64,000 nucleotides of DNA from CAZEYT01 sp964516295 (GTDB lineage Bacteria > Verrucomicrobiota > Verrucomicrobiia > Chthoniobacterales > Terrimicrobiaceae), in assembly GCA_964516295.1 (NCBI GenBank), contig CAZEYT010000002.1, positions 19,940 to 83,939 of the forward strand, given 5' to 3'. Both the position numbers and the translations under genes were made by a program. Under the pieces are notes generated by a model. It saw only the letters and a program-made list of their open reading frames with translations. It searched no databases and had not been told where the DNA came from. Shown piece after piece: positions 42,876-50,375 of this stretch (positions within the stretch are counted from its first letter, which is position 1; each line of letters starts with the position of its first letter).

Positions 42876-43892
42876 ATGAAACGCTACATCCTTCCGGTTT
42901 TGCAGACCCTCGTGACGCTGGGGCTGTTGTGGTGGATTTTCCGGGATCCCGAGCAGAACCGGCTGATGCTGTCGGCGCTGGAGAGTGCAAAGTTCGCGTG
43001 GCTGATTCCGGGCGTGCTTGCGGTAGGGGCGGCGTTTCTTCTTCAGACGCAACGGTGGGTGATGTTGCTGGCGGTTCAGGGCATTTCGATGGGCTGGTGG
43101 CGGGCGTGGCGACTGATCATGGTCGGGGCGTTTTTCAATCTCTTCCTCTTCGGGGCGACCGGCGGCGATGTGATCAAGATTTTCTATGCGATGCGTGAGA
43201 CGGCGACGAAGAAAAGTGCGGCATTTTTGAGCGTGATGGTGGATCGCATCGTCGGCCTTGTGGCCTTGGTCGTGGCGGCTGCGGTGATCTGCGCGTGGAA
43301 TTTCTCGATGCTTCTCTCAAATCCCGTGACAGCGGCTCTGATGGGCTCTCTGGCGGTGATTCTCGGCGGCTCGCTGGGCGTGATCGTGGCCGGATTTGTG
43401 GTCGATCGTCTGCAACTGGCCCACCGGCTGCCGGGCTGGATCCCGCTGCACGGGCGGATTGTGGAAATGGCTTCGGCGTTTTCGATTTATGCGAGGGATG
43501 GGCGGACTCTTCTTGCGACGCTCGGTCTTTCCATCCCGGCGCACTTGCTGATTTTTTCGGCGTTCTATTTTTCGGCGCGCGCGTTTACGGACGCCTTGAG
43601 TTTGATGAACGTGTTCTGCGTGATGCCGATCATCAATACGATCACGGCGCTTCCGATCAGTCTCTCCGGCGTCGGCGTGCGGGAAAAACTTTTTCAAAAC
43701 ACCTTCGGGGCGCTTTTTGGACTGCCGACGGATGTTTCGACCGTCATTTCGCTGGGTGGATTTTCGATGACTCTCTTTTGGGGGCTGGTGGGCGGGGTAG
43801 TCTATCTCCTGTATCGGCCGACCGGAGTCCATCTCCGCGACATGGAAAAGGCGGTGGGTGCGGTGGAGGAAGCGGTCGAGAAAAATGGCTGA
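42876..43892 (+). CDS. Membrane protein of the lysylphosphatidylglycerol synthase TM / UPF0104 (YbhN, AglD) family
   Basis: A 338-residue protein with about eight hydrophobic helices. Family signatures are QTQRWVMLLAVQGI near residue 60, LFLFGATGGDVIKIFYAMRE and SVMVDRIVGLVALV, and PISLSGVGVREKLF near 270. Only the flippase-like membrane part is present; no aminoacyltransferase domain follows. Relatives move or modify lipids at the membrane, but the role here is unknown. The start ATG at 42876 lies 189 bases after feoB in a gap with no other feature I can support. Confidence 0.8.
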   Translation: MKRYILPVLQTLVTLGLLWWIFRDPEQNRLMLSALESAKFAWLIPGVLAVGAAFLLQTQRWVMLLAVQGISMGWWRAWRLIMVGAFFNLFLFGATGGDVIKIFYAMRETATKKSAAFLSVMVDRIVGLVALVVAAAVICAWNFSMLLSNPVTAALMGSLAVILGGSLGVIVAGFVVDRLQLAHRLPGWIPLHGRIVEMASAFSIYARDGRTLLATLGLSIPAHLLIFSAFYFSARAFTDALSLMNVFCVMPIINTITALPISLSGVGVREKLFQNTFGALFGLPTDVSTVISLGGFSMTLFWGLVGGVVYLLYRPTGVHLRDMEKAVGAVEEAVEKNG

Positions 43893-44595
43893 GCGAGTGA
43901 ACTTCCGGCGGCCCCTAGTCGTGGCGAACTTTGCCGTGACGGTGGATGGAAAGACGAGCACGCGAAATTTCACGCCCTCGCTTTTCACGTCCCCGGCGGA
44001 CAAGGCGCGCTTGGAGGAAATCCGGGCCGAGAATGATGCCGTGCTGGCGGGACGGGGAACGGTCGCGGCCGATACCATGAGCATGGGACTCTCGCGGGCG
44101 GACTTGCGGGAGGCGCGTCGCGCGGCGGGGCGAGCGGAAGTGCCGTTGCGCGTGGTGGTGTCAAATGCCGGTCGGTTCGATCCGGGGTGGAAGATCTTTC
44201 AGTATCAGGCCTCGCCATTGGTGATTTTTTCGACAACACGCCTCTCGGGTGCCGACCGATCTCGGCTGGCTCCCCATGCGGATCTCCATTTGTTTGATCG
44301 GGAGAATGTTCCGCTCGGCGCGGTTCTTCGGACGTTACGGGAAGATTACGGCGTGAAACGGCTGGTTTGCGAGGGTGGGGGGACGCTTTTGCGCGCGATG
44401 GCGGCGGAGGATTTTTTGGATGAGTTGCACCTGACCATCGCCCCGGTGATTTTCGGGGGGCGGGGCGCGCCGACGCTCACCGGACTGCCCGGCGGGTTTT
44501 TGCCATCGGCCTGCGAGTTTCGGACCGCTTCGCGACGCGTGGTGGACGGCGAGTGTTTTTTGCACCTGAAACGGGTTCGAAAAACGTGGCATTGA
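43885..44595 (+). CDS. RibD C-terminal domain (dihydrofolate reductase-like) reductase
   Basis: A 236-residue protein with the RibD-C/DHFR fold: VVANFAVTVDGKTSTRNF at the start, DAVLAGRGTVAADTM (about residues 51-65), RLVCEGGGTLLRAM near 165 and LTIAPVIFGGRGAPTL near 190. RibD-type reductases use NADPH to reduce the riboflavin precursor; the deaminase domain is absent, so a different pyrimidine or pterin substrate is possible. It overlaps the upstream membrane-protein gene by 8 bases. Its last 119 bases are also the antisense end of coaX. Confidence 0.82.
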   Translation: MAERVNFRRPLVVANFAVTVDGKTSTRNFTPSLFTSPADKARLEEIRAENDAVLAGRGTVAADTMSMGLSRADLREARRAAGRAEVPLRVVVSNAGRFDPGWKIFQYQASPLVIFSTTRLSGADRSRLAPHADLHLFDRENVPLGAVLRTLREDYGVKRLVCEGGGTLLRAMAAEDFLDELHLTIAPVIFGGRGAPTLTGLPGGFLPSACEFRTASRRVVDGECFLHLKRVRKTWH

Positions 44596-45319
44596 GCCCG
44601 GCGATCACGAGCAGGCCTTTCAAGGTCAAGGCGGGGTCAACGGCGTCGAACAGGGGAACGCCGGACGAAATCAGGCGGGCGTCGCCCCCGGTCGCGATGA
44701 TTTTCGGGCGGGATTTCGGGAAAGCCTCGCGCGTGACCTGCGTGAGGATCTCTGCGACGAGGCCGCGGTAACCGTGAACCGCCCCGGAGAGCATCGCGGC
44801 TTCCGTGGAGCGTCCCACCGCCACTTTCGGGTGCCGCAGGCGGATGAGCGGGAGGAGCGCTGTGCGGTCGTGCAGATACTCGGTCATGGCGTTGAGGCCG
44901 GGGGCAATCACGCCGCCGATGTAATCTCCCTTCGCCGAAATCACGTCGAATGTCACCGCCGTTCCGAAATCCACCACGATGGCCGGAACGCCATAATGCG
45001 CGGCGCAGCCGGCGGCATTCGCGAGCCGGTCGGCACCGATGCCGTGGGGATTGGGGTAGTCAATGCCGACGCCGAGCTCCACCTCCGGCCCGACCCAGCA
45101 AACCGGTCGTCCGGCCGCGATGTCGACTTCGCCTTTTTTTTTTGGAACCACCGAGGCCGCCACGACTCCGGAAATCGGCCGGTTTTTCAGAAAATCTGAA
45201 ATCTGCGCGGCGGAGAGGTCCGGGGTGGGGAGGCGGACGATTTTTCCGATCCTGCCCCGCTCCGCGAAGGCGAGCTTGGTGAAAGAGTTGCTGATATCCA
45301 CGAGCAGAATCCTCGGCAT
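44477..45319 (-). CDS. coaX: Type III pantothenate kinase
   Basis: A 280-residue ASKHA-fold kinase for the first step of coenzyme A synthesis. Motifs: LLVDISNSFTKLAF at the start (phosphate 1), GIGADRLANAAG, VVDFGTAVTFDV, GGVIAPGLNAM and IIATGGDARL. Typical enzymes end soon after LKGLLVIAGLN; here about 30 basic residues (RRPPRVAKRSETRR and on) follow and lie antisense to the RibD-like gene. A run of ten A residues codes for the Lys-Lys-Lys at 45134-45143. Confidence 0.9.
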   Translation of the reverse strand: MPRILLVDISNSFTKLAFAERGRIGKIVRLPTPDLSAAQISDFLKNRPISGVVAASVVPKKKGEVDIAAGRPVCWVGPEVELGVGIDYPNPHGIGADRLANAAGCAAHYGVPAIVVDFGTAVTFDVISAKGDYIGGVIAPGLNAMTEYLHDRTALLPLIRLRHPKVAVGRSTEAAMLSGAVHGYRGLVAEILTQVTREAFPKSRPKIIATGGDARLISSGVPLFDAVDPALTLKGLLVIAGLNATFFEPVSGAKNTRRPPRVAKRSETRRPMAKTRRAVR

Positions 45320-45414
45320 GTGCGGACGATTCCTTTGTGCCGGTGCCACGTCAAGCTCAGTTGCCCGAGGAACACGCTGGCCAATTCCGCTGCGGGCATG
45401 TAGTTTTCCCAACC

Positions 45415-46224
45415 ATGTCGGTGAGATGTTGGCTTTGCAGTGGAATCAGCGCGGTGGTTGTCGCCGGGGCGGCGTGGGCGCAATCCCCGTTGACGCGTGA
45501 GCAACTCGCGGCCACCTCGCGACTGGACTCGCTGACGATCCCGACGCCCGGAGAGTTCTTCGTGGCCCTCGACAAACAGGGCCAGCTCAACTGGCCGCAG
45601 CTTTTTCAACCCGAAGCCGCCGTCCTCACGTCGAGCCGCGAACAAATGGCCCTCATGCTCGGCGTTCTGGTGGCCGATGGCTACATTGCTGTCGAAGCCC
45701 AGGACAGCCAGGGTGTGAAGAATGTTGGAAAAGACATCGTCCGCCTCGCGAAGAAACTCAACGTGAGCCAGAGCATTATCGGTCGCGGCAACAGCATCAA
45801 CGACTTCGCGGAGAACAACGACTGGAGCGCCCTGCGTGAAGAGCTCGAGGCGACACAAAACGAGGTGAAGCTCGCGATGGCCGAGCAAAAAGACCAGTCG
45901 CTCGTCACTTTGGTGACCATTGGAGCGTGGATTCGCGGCACCGATACCGCTGCGGAGTTTATCGCGAAAAACTATACGCCCGAGCTTGCCGAGCTCCTGC
46001 GCCAGCCGGCGATTGTGACTTATCTTCTCTCCCAGATCGACCAACTGCCCGCGGGATTTCGGGAGGATCCTCTCGTGATGAAAATTCGGGTAGGGCTCGA
46101 TTCCGTCCTCCCGCTCGTCAGCACCGGTTCCGGCGAACCCCTTTCGGAGAGTGCGGTCCAAACCCTCGCCGCAACGATGTCCGGGCTGGTCGATGTCATT
46201 TCCGAAGAGGAGGAAAAATCATGA
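45415..46224 (+). CDS. Secreted helical protein, partner A of duplicated module (copy 2)
   Basis: A 269-residue protein with a signal peptide (GISAVVVAGAAWA). It aligns along its length with the product of 15378-16193: PTPGEFFVALDK, ADGYIAVEAQD, IGAWIRGTD and KNYTP are the strongest shared blocks. The mature part is mostly helical with no known domain. It is divergent from coaX, with 95 bases between starts. The next gene, its small partner, starts inside its stop codon. Function unknown; envelope location is inferred from the signal. Confidence 0.78.
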   Translation: MSVRCWLCSGISAVVVAGAAWAQSPLTREQLAATSRLDSLTIPTPGEFFVALDKQGQLNWPQLFQPEAAVLTSSREQMALMLGVLVADGYIAVEAQDSQGVKNVGKDIVRLAKKLNVSQSIIGRGNSINDFAENNDWSALREELEATQNEVKLAMAEQKDQSLVTLVTIGAWIRGTDTAAEFIAKNYTPELAELLRQPAIVTYLLSQIDQLPAGFREDPLVMKIRVGLDSVLPLVSTGSGEPLSESAVQTLAATMSGLVDVISEEEEKS

Positions 46225-46688
46225 AACGCCTCGTCTGCGCTCTCTTCATCGCTGGCACGGTCTCGGCTTTCGCCGATCCCACTCCGACCGCAACAGCCTC
46301 GCCGACGCCGGCCGTGCCTTCGGCGGATGAGGTCCCGCTCGCCCGAAGCCGCGCGCTCGAGCTCGCCGGAGCCTTTGCGAATGAAGGCTACAAGATTCGC
46401 GATGGATTCTGGTCGGGCACGCTGGAGAAAGACAAACCGGTCTTCCTTGAGGTGAATCTTTTTGCCGGGAACGAATACTGGTTCTCGGCGGCGGCCACCG
46501 GCCCGGCCCGAAAGATTTCGGTCGCGCTCTTTGACGAAAAAGGCAAGCCGCTCGAAGGCGAGACTTACGAAGACGGTCCATCTGCCGCGGCCGGATTTGT
46601 GCCCTCCACCAGCGGACCACGCATTGTTCGGGTTCTCATGACTGAAGGTGAGAAAGCGGACTTCTGCCTCGTTTATTCTTACAAGTAA
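46221..46688 (+). CDS. Small secreted beta-rich protein, partner B of duplicated module (copy 2)
   Basis: A 155-residue protein with a signal peptide (LVCALFIAGTVSAFA) and a Thr/Pro/Ala linker. The mature domain aligns with the product of 14941-15369: AGNEYWFSAA, ISVALFDEKGKPL and the ending LVYSYK. The ATG overlaps the stop of partner A by 4 bases, closer than the 8-base gap of copy 1. A longer in-frame reading from 45927 is the antisense-free shadow of partner A and is rejected. Fold is probably a beta sandwich; function unknown. Confidence 0.76.
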   Translation: MKRLVCALFIAGTVSAFADPTPTATASPTPAVPSADEVPLARSRALELAGAFANEGYKIRDGFWSGTLEKDKPVFLEVNLFAGNEYWFSAAATGPARKISVALFDEKGKPLEGETYEDGPSAAAGFVPSTSGPRIVRVLMTEGEKADFCLVYSYK

Positions 46689-46692
46689 TCCG

Positions 46693-47154
46693 ATGCCTTC
46701 CACGACCGCCGAAAAACTCAACAATCCGCTGGTCCGCCAGTTTTCCGTTTTCCTTCAGAACAAAGTCGGGGCCCTGCTCGAAGTCGTGAAGCTCCTCAAC
46801 GACAACAGCATCGTCGTCCTGGCTCTCAGTATTCAGGATTCCTCGGAATCCGCCATCGGCCGGATGATTGTCAGCGACCCCGAGCGAACGGCGGAGCTTT
46901 TCCAGGAAAATGACATCCCGCACAGCGATTGCGAAATGATGGTGGTCGAACTCGACGAGGGGCCGGCCGACCTGGCCCGCGTGCTGGCGTCGCTCCTCAT
47001 GGCCGAGGTGAATATCTATTTCAGTTATCCGCTTCTGATCCGTCCCCGCGGTCGAGCCATTCTTGCGCTCCACCTCGACGATATCGAATGTGCGTCGTCG
47101 GTCCTCACCGGCGAGGGATTCACGCTCCTGAATCAGGGCGATCTTTCGCGCTGA
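46693..47154 (+). CDS. ACT-domain protein
   Basis: A 153-residue cytoplasmic protein with two ACT-like repeats: RQFSVFLQNKVGALLEVVKL at residues 15-34 and a second around SDCEMMVVELDEGPADLARVLASL. ACT domains sense amino acids or other small ligands; no enzyme domain is attached, so a stand-alone sensor is likely. It starts 4 bases after the secreted module. The end is convergent with cydB. Confidence 0.75.
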   Translation: MPSTTAEKLNNPLVRQFSVFLQNKVGALLEVVKLLNDNSIVVLALSIQDSSESAIGRMIVSDPERTAELFQENDIPHSDCEMMVVELDEGPADLARVLASLLMAEVNIYFSYPLLIRPRGRAILALHLDDIECASSVLTGEGFTLLNQGDLSR

Positions 47155-47164
47155 ACGTCCGCCC

Positions 47165-48190
47165 TCAATAGCTGTGTTTGGTGAGGGTCGTCTTCCCTCG
47201 GAAGATCCAATAAATGCTCGCCGTGTAAGCCAGCACCAGCGGCACGCCCAGAGCGGCAATGAAAAGCATGATGCCGAGCGTTTTTTGCGATGAAGCGGCG
47301 TTGATGATCGTGAGACTGTTCTCCGGGTTCGGACTGGAGAGGACCATGTTCGGAAAGTAAGTCAGCCCGAAGGTCGCCATCATCAGGGCCATCGAGATGC
47401 AGGATGAGAGAAAGGCATTGAACTCCCGCCCTTTATGAATCTCGCGCGGGATGTTCAGCACGAGGAGAATGTTCAGCGTGACAACGACAAACACCCACGG
47501 CCTTTCGCGCACCGTATCCAGGACCCAGGGCACTTCCACGAGGGTGTACATGTTGAACAGGAAGTAGGATGCCAGGAAAAGGCCGATCAGGCGCGGGATC
47601 CACCCCCGGACAATTTCCTGGAGTTCGCCCTCCGTCTTCATTGCGAGATAGATCGTTCCATGCATCGCGAACAGAAGGACGGTCGTGACGCCCATGAGCA
47701 GAGCGTAGGGATTGAGGAGGCCGAGGAACGTCCCGGCAAACTCATGATCCGCGTCGAGCGGGATGCCACGCACGATGTTTCCCATCGCCACGCCGATCAG
47801 AAACGAGGACAAAAAACTCCCGGCACTGAAGGCCACATCCCACGACCGCCGCCACCAGGTCCATGTCTCTTTGCTGCGAAACTCAATGGCCACAGCCCGG
47901 AAAATCAGCGAGCACAAAAGCAGCATGAATGCGAGATAGAACCCGGAAAACACCGTGGCATACGCCTCCGGAAACGCGGCAAACAGCGCGCCTCCGCCCG
48001 TGACGAGCCAGACTTCGTTTCCATCCCAGACCGGGCCGATGGAATTCAAAAACAACCGGCGGTGTTCATCTTTTTTCACGAACAAATGTACGGCTCCGAC
48101 ACCCAGATCGAAACCGTCGAGAACGGCGTAGCCGGTGAACAAAACGCCCACGAGCACAAACCAGATCGTGTTAAGATCGAGCCAGTTCAT
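47165..48190 (-). CDS. cydB: Cytochrome bd ubiquinol oxidase subunit II
   Basis: A 341-residue membrane subunit with about eight or nine helices. Family blocks: DLNTIWFVLVGVLFTGYAVL at residues 4-23, GFDLGVG, IGPVWDGNEVWLVTGGGALF split nearby, and YFPNMVLSSPNPENSLTI near the end. With CydA it forms a high-affinity terminal oxidase for low oxygen. The ATG at 48190 overlaps the cydA stop by 4 bases. No CydX-like small subunit or cydDC genes were found here. Confidence 0.95.
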   Translation of the reverse strand: MNWLDLNTIWFVLVGVLFTGYAVLDGFDLGVGAVHLFVKKDEHRRLFLNSIGPVWDGNEVWLVTGGGALFAAFPEAYATVFSGFYLAFMLLLCSLIFRAVAIEFRSKETWTWWRRSWDVAFSAGSFLSSFLIGVAMGNIVRGIPLDADHEFAGTFLGLLNPYALLMGVTTVLLFAMHGTIYLAMKTEGELQEIVRGWIPRLIGLFLASYFLFNMYTLVEVPWVLDTVRERPWVFVVVTLNILLVLNIPREIHKGREFNAFLSSCISMALMMATFGLTYFPNMVLSSPNPENSLTIINAASSQKTLGIMLFIAALGVPLVLAYTASIYWIFRGKTTLTKHSY

Positions 48191-49701
48191 GCGCGGGGAG
48201 CGGGCTCGCGAACGATGGCTTTCCAACTTTCCGGCATCTCTTCGCTTTCTTCCTCGGAATCCGGCCCGTGCTGGATCTTTCGTGTGAGCAGGAACAAAAA
48301 CATCACAAACAGCAGGGCATACACAAAGCCGAACATGATCAGCGAGGCGACGATCTGGTTTGCCGTCACGACTTTGGAGACCGCTTCCGACGTCTTCAGA
48401 AGCTCATAGACGATCCAAGGCTGGCGTCCCATTTCCGCCGTGAACCACCCGGCCTGATTGGCAATCTGCGGACCGAGGACGGAAAAGACCAACAGGACCA
48501 AAAGCCAGCGCGTCGTTCGGAGGTCGGTTCGAAAAAGCCACCCGCGCCACCAGTAAAAATTCGCCACAATCACCAAACCGAGCAGGGCGGAGCCGACGCC
48601 GATCATGATGTGGTAAAACTGAAACACCGCCGGAACATTCGGCCAGTAGTTGCGCCGGATCGTCTGCAGCTGCTCCGCATCCGCCTCCGGGTAGCGCGGT
48701 TGGAGAAAAGAATCCGGCGGCAGGTCGTTCAGACCGACCACGGGTTTTGAAACATCTCCCCACGCCAGAAAACTCAGGAGGCCCGGAATTTTCGGCCCGA
48801 TCACCGTCTCATTCTTCATGTCGACAATTCCGAAAAGAGCCATCGGGGTTTCAGGAACGGTTTCAAAGACCCCTTCCATCGCCGCCAGTTTGATCGGCTG
48901 GTTTTTCACCACGCCCTTGGCCGTGGCATCACCACTCACCATTTGGAGAATCGTGGCCACCGTCGCCACCGCGAGACCGACCTTCAGAGAGGCCTTGGCG
49001 AACTCGAGGTGTCGCTTTCTCAGCAAATAAAACGCGCTGATGCTCACCACCAGAAACGCTCCGGCCATCCACGCGCCCAAAATGACGTGTGTGAGGCGGT
49101 CCATGCTTGATGGATTGAAAACCATGGCCCAGAAGTCATCCACCACCGCCCGGACGCTGGTCAGGTCCTCCGGTTGGACGATGTAGCCCACCCGCAGCCG
49201 AACGGCTTCGCCATTCACTGTCTTCTCCAGATGGAACCCGGCCGGTGTTTGCATCCAAGAATTCGCCACCACGATCCACACCGCGCTGAAATGTGCCCCG
49301 AATGCCACCATGCACGTGGCAAAAAAATGCAGCCGAGGCCCGACCTTGTTCCAGCCAAACAGCAGCAGGGCGAGAAATCCGGACTCGAGAAAAAACGCAA
49401 AGATCCCCTCCGCCGCCAGCGCGCTGCCGAAGATGTCGCCGACAAAACGCGAGTAGGTCGCCCAATTTGTACCGAACTCAAACTCCATCACGATCCCGGT
49501 TGCGACGCCAATGGCGAAGGTAAGAGCAAAAATACGCGTCCAATATCGCGCCATATTGTGATACAGCGGATTGCCCGTTTTCAGCCAGATCCCCTCCATG
49601 ATCACCAAAACAACACCCAAGCCAATGCTCAGCGGGGGGTAGAGGTAGTGAACGCCCGCGGTGAAGGCAAATTGGATCCGGGCGAGCCACTCTGCGGTCA
49701 T
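48187..49701 (-). CDS. cydA: Cytochrome bd ubiquinol oxidase subunit I
   Basis: A 504-residue haem-binding subunit. Clear motifs: ARIQFAFTAGVHYLYPPLSI near the start with a haem-ligand His, GEVMEFEFGTNW-like GIVMEFEFGTNWATYSRFVG, GWFTAEMGRQPWIVYELLKT near the end. The Q-loop is of the short kind. It oxidises quinol and reduces oxygen to water. A longer frame to 49863 would add a non-homologous leader over the promoter of rpsN, so the ATG at 49701 is chosen. It is divergent from rpsN. Confidence 0.95.
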   Translation of the reverse strand: MTAEWLARIQFAFTAGVHYLYPPLSIGLGVVLVIMEGIWLKTGNPLYHNMARYWTRIFALTFAIGVATGIVMEFEFGTNWATYSRFVGDIFGSALAAEGIFAFFLESGFLALLLFGWNKVGPRLHFFATCMVAFGAHFSAVWIVVANSWMQTPAGFHLEKTVNGEAVRLRVGYIVQPEDLTSVRAVVDDFWAMVFNPSSMDRLTHVILGAWMAGAFLVVSISAFYLLRKRHLEFAKASLKVGLAVATVATILQMVSGDATAKGVVKNQPIKLAAMEGVFETVPETPMALFGIVDMKNETVIGPKIPGLLSFLAWGDVSKPVVGLNDLPPDSFLQPRYPEADAEQLQTIRRNYWPNVPAVFQFYHIMIGVGSALLGLVIVANFYWWRGWLFRTDLRTTRWLLVLLVFSVLGPQIANQAGWFTAEMGRQPWIVYELLKTSEAVSKVVTANQIVASLIMFGFVYALLFVMFLFLLTRKIQHGPDSEEESEEMPESWKAIVREPAPRA

Positions 49702-49825
49702 GCTGATGATTAGGGATACTAATATCAGGCAAAAATACACGTTCGTTTTCCGGAAATCTTTCTGCCTAACTTTCCTGCAAAAAATCCTTGAGTTGCGCCG
49801 GAGGTCGTGAGATTCTTCTCTTTCT

Positions 49826-50095
49826 ATGGCAAAAAAAGCATGGCTCGAGCGTAACAAGCGCAAGCAAAAGACGGTGGAAAAGTATGCTGCGCTTCGTGCG
49901 GAGTTGAAGGCGAAGAAAGACTACGCCTCGCTCACACAGCTCCCGCGTGACGCCAGTCCGACGCGTCTGGTGAACCGCTGCGTGGTCAGCGGCCGTCGCC
50001 GTGCTTATATTCGCCGTTTCAAGATTTCGCGTATCACGTTCCGTGAGCTGGCCTCGGCTGGGTTGATCCCGGGCGTGACCAAGGCGAGCTGGTAA
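49826..50095 (+). CDS. rpsN: 30S ribosomal protein S14, zinc-free type
   Basis: An 89-residue S14: AKKAWLERNKRKQKTVEKYA, then LPRDASPTRLVNRCVVSGRR and FKISRITFRELASAG, ending VTKASW. The four zinc-binding cysteines of the short type are absent, so it is the C-minus form. It lies outside the ribosomal protein superoperon, as extra, zinc-independent copies often do, but the main operon is not in view. No clear Shine-Dalgarno precedes it. Confidence 0.94.
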   Translation: MAKKAWLERNKRKQKTVEKYAALRAELKAKKDYASLTQLPRDASPTRLVNRCVVSGRRRAYIRRFKISRITFRELASAGLIPGVTKASW

Positions 50096-50122
50096 AGGTC
50101 GCCGCACCGGAGCCTCGGTGCC

Positions 50123-50371
50123 ATGCCCCTCTACGAGTACGAGCCATCCGACGGTCAGAGCTGTAAAGCCTGCGGGGGACGTTTTGAATTGCGTCGTCCC
50201 GCGGAGCGTCCGCATCCCACCCATTGTCCGGTTTGCAAAAAACCGGTCCGGCGTGTTTTGTCCGTTGTGACGACCCCGAAAGTCTCGAAGCCGTTATCCA
50301 TTTCGGATGCCAAAAAGGCCGGCTTCTCCGTTTACAAAAAACGGGAAACCGGCGTTTACGAGAAAGAGTAG
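50123..50371 (+). CDS. FmdB-type zinc ribbon protein
   Basis: An 82-residue protein. The FmdB putative regulatory domain begins MPLYEYEPSDGQSCKACGGRFEL with the pairs Cys-x-x-Cys at about residues 15-18 and 35-38 (CKAC and CPVC) that bind one zinc. The tail GFSVYKKRETG is common in the family. A regulatory or RNA-binding role is assumed, not shown. It follows rpsN by 27 bases on the same strand. Confidence 0.8.
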   Translation: MPLYEYEPSDGQSCKACGGRFELRRPAERPHPTHCPVCKKPVRRVLSVVTTPKVSKPLSISDAKKAGFSVYKKRETGVYEKE

Positions 50372-50375
50372 TCGG

